From Colius striatus (taxonomy: Eukaryota; Chordata; Aves; Coliiformes; Coliidae): 64,000 bases of DNA. The stretch spans positions 6,324,001 to 6,388,000 of the forward strand of contig NC_084763.1 of assembly GCF_028858725.1 (NCBI RefSeq), written 5' to 3'. Shown in pieces: positions 23,214 through 36,500 of this stretch. Made by a program: the position numbers and the translations under genes. The notes beneath the pieces are model-generated. The model made no database searches, had not been told where the DNA came from, and worked only from the letters and a program-made list of their open reading frames with translations. Each line of letters opens with the position of its first letter. Within the stretch, counting starts at the first letter, position 1.

Positions 23214-26200
23214 GTAAGAAGCCTCACACCTTCTCTGTGAGGACATCTCACGGGGCTTTGGGGGGATGCACTTAGCCCAGTCGTTTGGGTGTTTATCTGT
23301 GCTCTAATGAAACTCTTTAGAAAGCATTAAAAAACCTAATAAAGTGTCTTTTTTTTTCTCCCTTCTTCTTTTCTCCTACCCTGTGGGAATGCTTGGGGAG
23401 TCCTGTAAAAGAGTGAAGATGTTGACATGTTTCTGGTGGGTTCCTACCTGGAGTTTCAGAGGGCAACACGTTTCTCATGTTAATCTCTAAGGTTCACACC
23501 CAAACCTTTCATCCACTAAAAGCCTGTTTCCATGACATCCCCCTACCCCTCCTCATTCATTTTTTTTTCAGAAGCAAATAAGTGACAGATGACAAGCTGC
23601 TGTTGATTTGGAGACAGGAATAGGTAGATAACAGATAACATGTTAAATACCAACATGGATCTTCATTTAAAACACTTCCCTTGGGTACGGGTCAGGCTGT
23701 ACCTGAGCTCTGACTTCTCAGGCTTACCAGAGCATGCCAAAACATGTGTGAGTTTCCTTTTCCCTACTGCTTTTTCTTCCCTTTCCATAATTTGGGTTTG
23801 GTTTTATTGCCACTATCCCATCCTTTCCCCCTGTGACTCACAGGAGAAGGCAGGTAGGGAAGCAGCTTGCATTGTATCCAATGGCAATCATGTGGGTTTG
23901 GACCTGCTTTCCTGCTTGGAATGAAACAGGGAGCAAGGAAGAAGCATCCTAGGAATTCACTTGGCTGGGCTGCTCTCTAGGCTCAGCCAGTGGCTATTTT
24001 TGTCAGATCCCATCCTTGAGAAAGTGTTCCTTTTTTATTAGATCTTTCTATGAAATCACAGCACAGCTGCTTATTCCACATCTTTAGTCTGTGTCTGATT
24101 GCTAGAGAAAAATATACCCCTCCTTGGGCTCATGTGGGGTACAGACATGCACTGCACTCACTGGAGGTACCAGGAGAGATACAGTTCTTAGAGAAACCTT
24201 TTCCTCCCCGTATCACTACAACCACTGTTTGTAACCCATTGGTGGCGAGAAAGGTGAGAGAGAAAAAGCACCTTTTTGACAGGAAAATTGGGCTCTGATT
24301 GAAAAACATTTGAAGTGAGGAGGAGCTTTCCTGAAAATCAAACTGTCTGGAACAGCTGGTGGCAATTTTTATTGAGAGCTTGGGAGTTTCTTTTCAAAGG
24401 AGAGGTCAAGATGTCTGTGGGGGGGAAAGGAAAAAAACCCAGCAACTTGACATTTTTTGGTCAGCCTTTACTGGAAACACTTCTTATGCTGCTTTTTACA
24501 AATGCCAGGGATGGAGAAAGAGGGAGGAAAGCACTAAACCCCCCCTCTCCCATGAGGCTCCTCTTTGCCCCAGCCCCTTGCCACATCCAAGCACTCCTGC
24601 CCCGCTGCTACAGGGGCCCAAGGCTTTGCAGGATGACCCCATCCCATCCCCATCCCAGGCCCCAGCACCTCCCTCTTTGCTCACCCCCTGCCCTTTGCTG
24701 GGGAGGGTCAGGCAGGGTGAAGCCACTGGAGGGTTGGGGTGTTTGGCTGGTCTTATTTTAATCTGCACAGCCAAATCCCAAGTTAGAAAAGAAAATGGTG
24801 ATTTGAGCCAAGCTTTTCCTATTTTTTCACTTTTGTTTTGCTTTTTCCTTTGTTTGATGGTTTTTTTCCTCTTTTTCTTTTCCCCCTAAATGATTGCTTA
24901 CATTTGGATCTGCTTCAGAGCAAAACCAGTGCTGTTTCAACATGGAAAAGCCAAACCATAGCATTGAGAAAGTGCTGAGACAGCACATTCACTTTGCCTG
25001 CTCTTGGGGTTTTTTTTCCTCCCCTTAAATTGCTCTCCAGTGGGTTTTTTTTTCTTCCAGATGCAGCAGTTCAGCAAACTCTCCCTGAGCCCTGATGTCT
25101 TGGGAAGCAGGTGGGATTTGCCCTTCTCCAGTGGCCCCTAGTTTTGATGTGCAGGTTGGGGATTCACTGGCCCTCGGTCACAGGCCAAGGGGCAGGGTTC
25201 TGGGGGCACAGGAGTGAGCATCTTTGTGTAGCTCTCACTCTCATTTTTAAGGTAATTGGAGATTGAAATCAGAGTCCAGATGCTTAAATCAGTAAATAGT
25301 GACCGATGTGGGCTCCACTCCTAGAATCATAGAATCATTTGGGTTGGAAAACGACTTTAAGATCCAGTCCAACCGCTGCCCTCACACTGCCAAGCCCAGC
25401 ACTAACCCATGTCCCTCAGCACCTCAGCTGCACAGCTTTTAAATACCCCCAGGGATGGGGACTCCTCCACCTCCCCGGGCAGCCTGGGACAGGGGCTGAC
25501 AACCCTCTCAGTGAAGAGGTTCTTCCTAATCTCCAATCTAAACCTCCCCTGGTTCGACTTGAGGCTGTTTCCTCTTGTCCTATCACTTGTTACTTGGGAG
25601 AAGAGACTGACCCCCACCTCACTACAGCCTCCTTTCAAGTAGTTGTAGAGAGTGCTGATGTCTCCCCTCAGCCTCTTCTTCTCCAGGCTGAACACCCCCA
25701 GCTCCCTCAGTAACTCCTCATCAGACTTGTGCTCCAGACCTTTCACCAGCTTAGTGGGGGACAATCACTTCTCTGGTCCTGCTGGTCACACTATTGCTGA
25801 TACAAGCCTGATGCTGCCTAAAATTTTGGTGTAATCTTGTAATCTGTGTGCCCTCTGAAAACACCTGTGACCATTTACACTGATATAAACCCAGCACAAG
25901 TGTGTTGAGTCCCTTCCTCTGAGCCAGAGAACAGGCTGCAGTACAGCACACAGCTTTTGGAAGCCAGGCTTTCAAACCAACAAACTATCACAGCCCACAT
26001 TGTCTCCTTTTCATCTCTCCTGCTGCTCACAGTTATAGGCACACAGGGCTGGCAGCATTGGCATGGCAAACCCCAGCTGCAATAGCCTTCACCACGAGCC
26101 TGGAGGAAAAATCAGCACAGAGACAAAAGCCTCTGGCAACACAACAGAACAACTCGATGCCTGTTGATATAGCCATGGCTTTTGCTTTGTAGCTCAAGTG

Positions 26201-29200
26201 CAAATTAACCACTCACAGCTCTCCCCTTGATGTGCTGATGGAGGAACATCTTGTGGCCCAGGATTTGGAGAGAAGGTGGCAAAAAGGGACAGGGCATACA
26301 CATGGCAGGTACCCTCGTGATGGGAACTTGCTAGCAAACCCATCTGGAACAAAGGAGCTGCTCCAGCAAGACTCATTGGCAGTGTCCTGCCATGTGCCTT
26401 GGATGTTACTTAAGCCTAAGCAATGTTTGTTCTGCTGTAGGACAGGCTTGCATGGAAAAGAACCAAAATGGCATTAGTTAGCTCCTTCCTACCAAGTGTT
26501 TTCATCAAAGGCAGCAAAATAGTAGCTAGTGCCTCACTGTTAAGTAAAGCCATTAAAGTTAACTGAGCAATGAGTAAAGCAGCTTAATGCCCTCCTCCTG
26601 ATGTGTCTGGCTTCTCATATTCATGGCACCATGTAATCTTCAGGGTGATGGCTTTGGTCCCATCCAAGCTGCTTCTCCACTTGCCTTGGCTCTATGCCTC
26701 AGCTCCTTGATCTTCGAGGAAGCCCATCCTGCTGCTTTCATGGGCAATTCCTCTCACCCCATGAGGGCTACTAGGTGTTTACACCAGGCAAAGTAAAGCA
26801 AAAGAAGCAGCAGAGATAGCATAATGAGTACAAAGGCCTCAGTGTCTGATCTTCCACCACCTCTGAGGTGCAACAGTCCTTTTGCTCCCAAACAAGGAGA
26901 AATACAGGCACTGATCAATAGATGCTTATGCTCCTTCCTTGGTTTCTCCAACAGATGGTGTGAGCCTCAAAATGATTGAAGACCTGAAGGCCATGATTGA
27001 CAACATCTCTCAAGAGGTTGCTCTACTGAAGGAAAAGCAAGCACTCCAGACAGGTAAAGGACTTCATGGCTTTTGCTTTGAAAAAGGAGCTGCTTATAAA
27101 GCATCTACAATGGTTGAGAGGGGGTCAAAACAAAATGTGGTATTGCTGTAGCTCCTCCAGGCAGCTAAAGCTCCTCAGGCAGTTAATGACGAGAGTTGTA
27201 CAGCATGTGGCCTGCTGAAGCTCCCTGTTTCTAAAGCTGTGGATATTTCAAAGACATTAAGCCAGGTGTTTTCCTTTATGAGTTAGAGGGATGTGTAATG
27301 AATTAGTGTGTGCTTTAGTCAAATATATCTTGCTCTTTTGCCTGAACTTCAGTGAAATGGTGCCCTGGTCTCTTATCCATCCCATGGTGTTGCCCAGGGA
27401 AGCTCACTGGAGGTCAGTCCCACTGTGCTCCATTGAACACATACAGAGGATAGTCCCAAAATGTCCATTCTCCAGCCACTACAGTTGGTGCAAATCCCAC
27501 CAACATCGATAGGAGCGGGATTGGCAGAACACAAAACAGAAATGAGATGGAAATGCAACTTCAGGAGAATTTTCTCCTTAAAAGGAACACAAGCAAAATC
27601 AAGGCTTTAGTTCTGAGCTCTCAAGCTTTGAGATGAAGTTGGTTTGCATGGCAGTGTGTGGCTCTGATTAGTTATTGTTTGGCTGGAGCACCCTGTGCTC
27701 TCAGGATTCAGAGCTTAAAAACAAAATAAATCACTCTTGTTAACAATAAAATCAGAGGCAAGTAGAAATTTCCTCTGAGGACCTCAAACTATGCAAGCAC
27801 AACACTTCTGATCAAAGCTGGTTAAAAAAAGAGACCTTTTTCTCATCTTGCATGATTAAGACGACTGAGTTGCCATTGCAGACTTTTCCCCAAAGCACTC
27901 CAACACTCGGCGGCGCCCCTCACAAACCTTGCCTCCAACAAACCCCTCGGGGAGAGTGCAGCAGCAGTGGGGAAGAGCAAGGCCAGGGGAAGGGCAGGAG
28001 GACCATGCTGTGCATCTCTGCAGCAGCAGAGCCCAGGGCTGGTGGCAGGGGCACCCCTGAGTCCATTTTTCCAACAATTTGGAGATGAGGAGGGCATGTG
28101 GCCAAGAAGCCAATGGCAGCCTGGGGGGCATCAGGAAGAGTGTGACAGCAGGTTGAGAGAGGTTCTGCTCCCCTTCTACTGTGCCCTGGTGAGGCCTCAT
28201 CTGGAGTCCTGTGTCCAGTTCTGGGCTCCTCAGCTCAAGAGGGACAGGGAAGTGCTGGAGAGAGGCCAGCACAGGGCCATCAAGTTGATCAGGGGACTGG
28301 AACATCTTCCTTATGAGGAAAGGCTGCAGGAACTGGGGCTGTTTAGTCTGGAGAAGAGGAGACTGAGGGGGCATCTCATTCATATTTATAAGTATAGAAA
28401 CGGTGGGTGTCAGGAGGTTGGGGCATCACTTTTTCTTATTGTATCTTGTGACAGGACAAGGGGTGATGGGATGAAGCTGGAACACAAAAAGTTCCATTTA
28501 AGCATAAGGAAGAACTCTTTCCCTGTTGAGGTGAGGGAGCCCTGGCCCAGGCTGCCCAGGGAGGGTGTGGAGGCTCCTTCCTTGGAGATCTTCAAACCCT
28601 CCTGGACACTTTCCTGTGTGACCTGATCTAGGTGGAACCTGCTTTGGCTGGGGGGTTGGACTGGATGATCTCTAAAGGTCCCTTCCAACCCCTACCACTC
28701 TATGGTTCTATGTTGTCCCCTGGGTAGGAGGGCTCAGGGCCCCTGGTGCTCCTGTGTTGCTGAGGGTCACTGCACAGCCTAAGAAACAAAACTTGTAGTT
28801 TGGCTGCAGCGTTTGCTGCCGCCGCCTCTTCCTGGGCCCTGGATTTAAAACCAACTCCCTTTCTGTCTTCTTGTTCTGTTTGCGCTGTAACCTCTTCAGT
28901 TTGCCTCAAAGGCACCAAGATTCACCTCAAATGTTTCCTGGCATTTTGGGAGAGAAAGCCGTACCACGAGGCCAGCGAGAACTGCATCTCGCAGGGCGGC
29001 ACGCTCAGCACTCCCCAGAGCGGGGAGGAGAACGACGCGCTCTACGACTACATGCGCAAGAGCATCGGCTCCGAGGCCGAGATCTGGCTGGGCCTCAACG
29101 ACATGGCGGCCGAGGGCAAGTGGGTCGACATGACGGGCGGCCCCGTCCGCTACAAGAACTGGGAGACTGAAATCACCACCCAGCCCGACGGCGGCAAGCT

Positions 29201-29300
29201 GGAAAACTGCGCGGCCTTGTCGGGGCCCGCCATCGGCAAGTGGTTCGACAAGAAGTGCAAGGAGCAGCTGCCCTACATCTGCCAGTTCATGATCGTGTAG
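23108..29300 (+). CDS. CLEC3B: CLEC3B, tetranectin (complete coding sequence)
   Basis: Three exons (23108-23213, 26955-27053, 28900-29300) join to 606 nt, i.e. 201 residues; human tetranectin is 202. The start ATG has G at -3 and +4. Residues 1-20 or so are a signal peptide (LLLCLLSLA core), followed by a basic segment ([11 protein letters not shown]) like the heparin-binding N-terminus. Residues 36-68 are the trimerising coiled coil. Residues 69-201 are a C-type lectin-like domain with six cysteines, giving three disulfides in the family. [18 protein letters not shown] and [10 protein letters not shown] are visible. Lys-Glu-Asn after QPDGG and Asp in KWFDKKC correspond to residues known in human for calcium or plasminogen kringle 4 binding. 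A secreted plasma and matrix protein. Both introns are phase 1, as in human. Confidence 0.97.
23214..26954 (+). other. CLEC3B intron 1
   Basis: A 3.7-kb intron. It contains a long T-rich tract near 24810-24889 and a CR1 copy in - orientation (25322-25759). Other open frames are not supported. Confidence 0.85.
25322..25759 (-). mobile_element. CR1 LINE 3' part, about 440 bp
   Basis: On the complement it encodes the CR1 ORF2 C-terminal pattern ending [14 protein letters not shown], followed by the CR1 3' UTR and the tail seen here as tagaatcatagaatcatttg. Its 3' end (ggttggaaaacgactttaag) differs from the gttggactagatgatctct type, so it is a different subfamily from most copies in the window. 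Confidence 0.93.
26955..27053 (+). CDS. CLEC3B: CLEC3B exon 2 (trimerisation coiled coil)
   Basis: A 99-bp exon with acceptor ccaacag and donor gtaaag. It encodes a heptad pattern ending in [15 protein letters not shown], nearly the same as the human [14 protein letters not shown] helix. It is phase 1 on both sides, so skipping it would keep frame and remove the trimerisation helix. Confidence 0.96.
27054..28899 (+). other. CLEC3B intron 2
   Basis: A 1.8-kb intron, bounded by gtaaag and cctcttcag, a third of which is a CR1 copy (28098-28712) ending less than 200 bp before exon 3. Nothing else was recognised. Confidence 0.85.
28098..28712 (+). mobile_element. CR1 LINE 3' part, about 615 bp, with ORF2 relic
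   Basis: The longest CR1 copy in the window. A + frame within it encodes the ORF2 C-terminal region ([61 protein letters not shown]). The frame shifts shortly before the usual CDLI end. The 3' UTR and tail follow (ctaccactctatggttctatg). Confidence 0.95.
28900..29300 (+). CDS. CLEC3B: CLEC3B exon 3 (C-type lectin-like domain)
   Basis: The acceptor is cctcttcag; the stop TAG is at 29298-29300. It encodes [55 protein letters not shown] and ends YICQFMIV. Codon third positions are strongly G/C (for example aagagcatcggctccgaggc), unlike the AT-rich EXOSC7 exons. Confidence 0.98.
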
Positions 29301-30201
29301 CCATGCTGGGCCGAGGATTGGCGGCGGATTAGAGCATTTCGTTTGGCCACGTCCAGCCCTGTTAGCAGCTGCATCTTTCTTACTAAGGCACAGGTTCTAG
29401 GCCTGGTTTTTTACACGGGGAGTTTATCAGGATGGCTCGGTTGTTTCGGCAAAGAACCGCTGAGGCAAACAGCTGCGTCGGGCCTGTCGCTCTGCAATGG
29501 CCTTTCCCATCTTGCTGAGTTTTGCTGGGATGCCAGCGTAGCTACTTCCTGCCTTCTCCTCCAGCCTTTGCTTCCCTGTAAGCCCTGGCAGCCATTCTTG
29601 GGAGCTCCTTGTTCCTCATAGTTCCCCGAGTCAGGCTCCTGAGGATCAAGGTCTTATCTTGGGAATTACTCCTGCTTTGTGGTGAGAGCTACAATCGGGC
29701 TTAGTGGCTGAGTACCAGCTGCTCGACAGCTTGTCCAATTAGTCCAGTTATGTGCCTGAACAAATTAGCAAGTAACAGGCATGGGTTGACTTACTGAGAA
29801 GGAGGGTGTTCTTTCCAGCAGCATTCCCTGCCTTGTTGCTCCTTTTCTCATCAGCCAGAAGCCAGTTTCACTGATTTTTTTTTAAATAGCCCATCAGTAG
29901 GTCTATTGATGCTCCAGCATCATGAGGGAAGCAGTGGGGACTCGCAGCATAGTCAGTCAAATACACTCTTGGACATAGAAGATGAAAGCATTACAGAAAT
30001 AACAGAAATTAGGGAGTAGCTAAGTGAGGAATATGCTGCCATATACAAACCATGTGTGTTTAAAAATGAACCCTGGGACAACTCACTTCAGCAGCTTTAA
30101 GAATTCTCTGACCTAAGTGATGGAAACCCAGCTGAAATAGTCCTGTTTTTATTGGTCCAGGCACAGTCCTCAGCAAACTCCAACCTGAAAGAAGAGATTG
30201 A

Positions 30202-30207
30202 AATAAA
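30202..30207 (+). terminator. Possible CLEC3B polyadenylation signal, first candidate
   Basis: This is the first AATAAA after the CLEC3B stop, about 900 bp downstream. No marked GT-rich stretch follows, so it is weak. Non-canonical signals nearer the stop are possible. Confidence 0.25.
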
Positions 30208-30571
30208 CAGCAATGATGGGAAAGAAGTGCAGGCTACCCTGACAGCTTAACAAAGCTTTGCTGGCTGTTGGCCTAAAGATACCAGCAGTTCTTTGCAATC
30301 CAGTGCTTGGTAATAACTCCTCCAGCTTGGGTCACATCCCCTGCGCTGCCAGCTCGGGGGTATTAAGACACGATGCTCTTGGGAAGCCTGTGGGAAATAT
30401 ACTTCAGTTTGATGCTTTGTTTAAAAAGAGCCTGATGGTGGGTCTTCCAAGATGTTGAAGGGAGCCAAGCTGGAGGAATCACACACAGACAGACACACAC
30501 ACACAAAAGCAGAGTGCACACTTCCAAGGCTGTCACTATTGCCAAACGCTCCGCTGTTCAAACGACTATCA

Positions 30572-30577
30572 AATAAA
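30572..30577 (+). terminator. Possible CLEC3B polyadenylation signal, second candidate
   Basis: An AATAAA in caaataaaatatatg, followed within about 50 bases by a T/G-rich stretch (agtgtcattgtgattggagtg). It is better supported by context than the one at 30202 but farther from the stop. Confidence 0.3.
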
Positions 30578-33500
30578 ATATATGTAGAGAGCTTGCTGAA
30601 GGAATGGAATAGTGTCATTGTGATTGGAGTGCTTTCTCCTCCTTGCATTTCTCTTCAGAGAAGGTCTTGGGATCTGTGAGAGGGTCAAACATATCAAAGG
30701 CAGAGGGGAAAATCACACAGCGAGAGCCTCTTGCCCTGTGATATGGTTTAGAGGATTCCTCCTGCCCCGTCATTGGCCCAAGTCACACGCAGGGAATCCT
30801 TTTATAGGAAGATTAGATCTCCTTCCTCCCCTGGCTGCTAGGAAGTTTGACTCTGAGCCAACTCAGAAGAAAGGCCCTTCCCTTACCTCTGTTTTACAGC
30901 AGCAGGGAAGGTGGCAGGTTGGTCACAGCATGGAGCCAGCACTTCCCAGGCTGCTTCCAACCTCCCCCGCAACCAACAGAGCTGCAGCGGCAACGAGCAT
31001 CCCTCTCCTCTCCCCACTCCGGTGTTGACAACTTCTCCCTCCTCCTTTTCCTCCTCTTCCTCCTCCTCAGCATCCCATGAAGGAGAGAAGACCATGTATG
31101 AAGAAGACAGTGCTTTGCACCAGTCGGGGAGGTTTCCATTGCTGCAGAAGTGCACGTGAAATTAAGTGTCCTTTGCACAAGAGGCCAACCCTACCCTGAG
31201 CTTTACTCTGGACCCTTACCCTGAAGGTTTCCAAGGCTCTTTGTTGTAGGTCATGGTTACACCCTACAAGCCAGTCTGTCTCAATATGTGAACCCTTTAC
31301 TCCCCTTGGCAGACAATCCCTCCATGTTCTGAGACACACAGGAATGCAAAGCAGCAAAGCTGGAAGTGTTGCTGTCTTTGATCCTGAGTGGTCATAAACC
31401 ACAAGGTCTCAAAACATGAATATGTGGTCAGAGAAACAAACAGAGAGCTTGTATGGGAGGAACTAAAGAGGGGTGAGGTGAAAGCTCCAGACACTGGCAA
31501 TGCTGAGCTTCAGGGAAGATGCAGGTGCTGTAGCTGCACCATCTCTGCATGCAGTGAGTCTGAGAAGCAGCTGTGGACATTGATGCCAAAGGATATTCCC
31601 AGGGAGGGCATTAAAGAATCAATCTGTCAAAACATAGAGGACAGCAAGTTGCTGTCAGCAGATTTCTTATTGGCATCCTTTTGCTCTCTATTTTCCCGTA
31701 GCTATGCCCCTGCCAGCACCTTCACAGGTCTTCTGCTCTTCTGAAGCTGGGGGAAGCACAGGGGAGGATGGCTTTGCTCCTGCTGGAGTAGTTGGACCCA
31801 GAGGAGGCCACAACTGACCTCTCAGTTTCAGGGTTGCATTTCTGAGTTGAATATCATTCCACATGCTGCTTCTCTTACTGTACATTGTCAGCTACACATT
31901 TGCCTTTAAAAGCCAAAGAAAAAGAAAGTCCAGAAGATTCCTCATCCTTGCTTACCACAGCACCCTCTTTATGGCCAGCTCTGCATTCTGTGCTCACAAA
32001 ACACGGAGTGCTGGGGTGGAGGAACAGGGGACACTGGCTGCCTCCACTCCAGAGGGGCCTGACTCAACTGGCTGGAGCAGATGTGGTCCATCTGCTGGCA
32101 GCGGGGACAAGCATCCCTTTATTTGATCTTCCATTAAATCTTTGTGTCACTCAAGCCAGAGAGGAGCATCTGCTGTCCACAAAGTGCAGTCTCAACCAAA
32201 GGGCACGCAGGCTAATAGAAAGAAACCTCAGCTCTTCCCCAAGAAAAAGAAGCGATGGGCATCTGAAATGCCCTACTGCAATCTCACACAGACCTCGTGT
32301 CGTTAAAAGAGGAACTGTGGGAGACCTTGTGCCACTGATGGTGCTGCTCAGCTGCCTATGGCTCTGTAACACAGCAAAGTGAAGCATGAAGAGGAAAAGT
32401 TACTGGGTAAGCCCACAGAAGTGTTACCCCAGTGCTACACCATCTACAGCTGACTTTGACAGAGCTACCCAATTGATTGCCCCAACCCCAATGCACCAAG
32501 GTCCTACAACCACAGGCAAAGGACCAAGGGGTTAGAAGGAAAATGGTCAACCATGAACCAGGTAATACCTTTCTGGAGCATCCCTTTGAGCAAAGGCCAG
32601 AACAATATGCTGTTAACACACCTCAGGGGCCCAGTCAGCAGCAAGGGCTTTTGGCTTCCATTGGTAAAAGGGCCAGGTAGGCAAAAGTGGGTAAGAATGT
32701 GGGAGGCACAAACCAAAAGCTTGCTTTGAGCACTGAACACTTTTGTGGGACTAAGTCCTTACCAGACCTGGGTGAATTTGGATCAAGGGAGTTTAGTGAC
32801 ACAGGAAAAGAACCCCAAACACAGAGAGAGAGTGAATATTCACACCCAGAACAAGCAAGCCAACTTGCTCCTTGTGTCTGTCCACACAACCTTGAGTTTA
32901 CTCAGACCTGAATCTCTCATCACATAAGATGCACCCTCTCCCTGTCATCTTTTGGGAGGAACAGTCTCCAAACACTCTGCTCTTGCCTGGCACAAGTGGG
33001 GATCACTTCCCATCTCTGCCTGTGGGATGAGACCCTTGGTAGGATGCACCTCAAGGAGGAAGGAGCATCTCAAAAAGGAAGCAGCACCTCCACGCCTTGC
33101 TATTCCTATAGGCTCTCCTATTTAGTCCCACTCCCATGTAAGCACTCAATCCCATTTCAGTCTCTCCTTTTGCAAATACAATTAAAAACACAATAAAGTT
33201 ACATTCCTCCAGCTCAGAAGCCTCCATAGGCAGGGAAGAAACACAGATCTTTGAGGATCAGCAGGCCAAACAAGTGCTGGGAGCATAGACATGAAACAGC
33301 TGGGGGTCACTACATTGATGGAGAGTATGAAAACAACCTCCTTGGGGGTAGAAGATAAAGCAGGGAGTGAGAGAATATCAGACTATGGTGTCATAAGGCA
33401 GAGAAATAGCGATTTATCCTCTTCATCTCCATATAGAAGTACCCAGAGGAAGTTCAAAAGTAATAGCTGGGGACTGTTGCAAATACAGCTAAGAATCCAA

Positions 33501-36500
33501 ATCACAAACAGCTTAGCTGTGACTCCCAGGCTGCAGCCTTGTTGCTCCCAACCTGCCCTGTGCAGGCAAGTCAGTGGCTGCATTCCCTCCTAGAAGTTCA
33601 TGCCCTCGGTGCTGGCAGTGGCCCCAAGGCACCCAGCACTAACCAGTGCTTTGCCCTCAACATCCAGCCTCACCCCAGGAATGAAACAAAACACCATGGA
33701 TAGACAGGCTGCCAAGAGGTGAGGCCAACTGCTCATCACAGAACATACTTGCTTTCACTTCAGCCTGGTCAGAAAACTGACCTTGAGCCAGCTGAAGAGA
33801 ACAAAACACAGAGACTAGAAAAAAACCCCACTGCAGCAAAGTCAAATGTCTGCACCAAAAAGTGTGTCAAACACAGCAAGGAGTTGCAGTGTCTCACTGG
33901 AGAAAGACAAGCAGTCCTGAAAGCATGGTACTGGTGGAAAAAACACCTGACATGTAAAATGTGGAAAGCTTGAAAACAAAGAAAAAGAATTGTTACTGAG
34001 AGCTTTTCCCTCTTCCAAACATTCACAGGACTTGTTATCAACAGCAAGCCAATGTAAGCACCTTGCTATAAGCCTGCTGGATCTGCAGATGGAGGTGGTG
34101 TCCACAACCTGATATCAAAGAGCCTTGGCTTTTATCAGGTGAGAAATGCATGTTAAAAAGAAACACCCACGAGCTGTGTGTGCATCCAAAAGCAAGGATT
34201 GAGTCTTTGATTCACATCCTAATCAGAGGGAGTCTGGATGACCCTGGAGATTCACAGAAAATCACAGTGCTGAGTCTAATGAAACATCTGTATCAAGGGC
34301 AGGATCGTTTCTTGCTCCACTCCTATTTTGGAATGAAGAAGAAAGGTGTTCATAAACTGCCAGGCACTCCTGGGACACCTACCACTTGTTTCCTTCCTTT
34401 CCCAGTTCTTGCATGATGAAGCAAACTGGCCATTGCAGAAATCCCTGGAGCCAACAGGCAGCCCCAAGACACAGGAGGCCAACCCAGCCCCTTCCCTCGG
34501 AGGAGTAGGACATGAAGGCTGCAGCTGTCTTCCTCTAGGTCACACAAAGATCTAAGGCAGAGTTTATGGTCCTGAGATAGTGCCTTGTGATCACCCATCC
34601 TCTCCCAGTGCACAAGTATTGTCTATCAGCCATAAGGCAGAGGACACCACTACGTTTCCTGCTCTCCTTCCCCCTGAAGTCACACCCCTTGGAGACTGAA
34701 GTTGGTTGTCCAGCCATGGGGACTTGAAGTTGGATAAAACTGTCTATTAAAGGAGAAACAGCACATAATCTGCCCTATTCCCAGTCTGGTAACCTCCCAG
34801 TCTCCCATCCACAGGAACTGCCAGAGCTTATCTGCACACGCTGTCTTTTGCAGCAGTTCCAGAGAGCAAGGCAGGGTCTTTAGGTGTAGTGCTGAGGCTC
34901 AGCAGCACAGCACTGGGATTTCAGCCAAGAGGAATTACATATGCCTGGAGTCTAAGCCTTACTTGGTCCAGGAACTCAGTTCTTAGTGACATTTAAGCCT
35001 TCCCAGGCAGATAAAGCAGGCAGGGATCACAGCAGCCAGCTCCTCTCACCTCTGCACATCACACAGAAAGCTGCCATCAACTCGCTGCCCAGTTGCTCTC
35101 AGCAGAACTTCAGGGAGAAAAAACCCCACAGCTTTTTCAGAATAGAGGGGACACTGAAAAGACTGTCAGGTCAAAACATCTATATTGCAGTCCTTTGCCA
35201 CAGACAGCTCTCACAGCCATGATGCTGGGAAAAGACACAAGTATGATGGTGGGGAGCTGGTTTAGAGGCAGAGGTTGGGTCAAGGCAGGGCTTGTGGTCC
35301 CCAGGCAGCACCTGCCCCTAGAGATGGCTGTGTTAGGGCTGTGAGCATGATGCAGAGGGCACCTGAGTACTACAGGCATTGCAGTAATGGGATTTCAGGT
35401 TTGAATTTTGCACAGTGAAAAGCAACACACACACAGACACATCAAGGCTGTAAAGTTCTGGACCTTGGGGGGAAAAAAAATAATCAGGAAAATGTGAAAA
35501 TTAAGGTCACCAGGAAACCTTGATTCAACACTCTTTTCCCATTACCTCAGCATGCTTGAGCTGTACCAGTAATTTCATAGCAGGGTCAGTACATTTACTG
35601 CAAGCATAACAGCAGCACTAACCACACCTAATGCTATTACAGCAGTAGCTTTGCAGAAAAGGGTGAAACTGAAGCACTGAGGCAGAAACATGCCCTCCAG
35701 AGGTGCAGGAGAGCTCCTCCTCCTTGCCTCTAGCTTTGACCAGTTTCCTGGCCAACACCAAAGGATGGGTTAGGGTCCCTAGTTAAGATCAACTATCAAT
35801 GCTGACAAAAGTAATCTCTTCTGGTATAATAAAGTTACCTGTTCTGGTGGCAAAGGTTAGCACAGAATAGTGATTTTACTGAATATCACAGCTAGGAGCG
35901 GAGACTCAAGAGTCAGAGGGGTACTAACTTCAAGCACCACCACCACAACTGCTGGTTTGGGAAGGGCCAGGGCTGGAACAGTCAGTCTTCATCACCCCCA
36001 AAAGCCCAGCACAGTCTGTCTCTTCACTGCTTCTCCAGGGGGTTTGCAGGAAAGAGAAGTGGTTGTTATTTCTCCAGCAGAAAGCTTTATTCACAGCTCC
36101 TGCCACGGCAAACTGGATCCTTCTCTCACACCTGCAGCTCTCGGTGATGGCATGAAATAACAATTAATGATGTATGCTTGCATTTACAGGAAGAAATACC
36201 AGAATGAGGTGAAGTTAGGCCAAAATAAAACACACAGAAAACAAATCCACCCTCAGAATAAGCAACGTTTCACCTTAGTAATTAAAGCTTGTATCTGAGC
36301 CTTCACAAGTGAAAGGAGCATTATTCCATCACCTTCTGCTACTTTAAGGTGGGAGGAAGGGACATGGCTCCTCTGTTTTCTTCCACCTTGACAGAAAGTC
36401 ATCACCACTGCACCACCTACAGAGTGTGAATTGCTGGAGGTATTTTTGCTTCACTAACATAACCCATCGTAATTACAGAGTTTGTAAAGTGTATCATGGA

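Noticed and set aside
24810-24889. T-rich run in CLEC3B intron 1 as a retroposon poly(A) tail
   Set aside because: It is interrupted by C, G and A throughout, with no adjacent gene-like or SINE-like body on the complement and no visible target-site duplication.
27967-28626. 219-codon + frame in CLEC3B intron 2
   Set aside because: Its recognisable part is the CR1 ORF2 C-terminus. It is a LINE relic, not a host gene, and the frame is shifted before the normal end.
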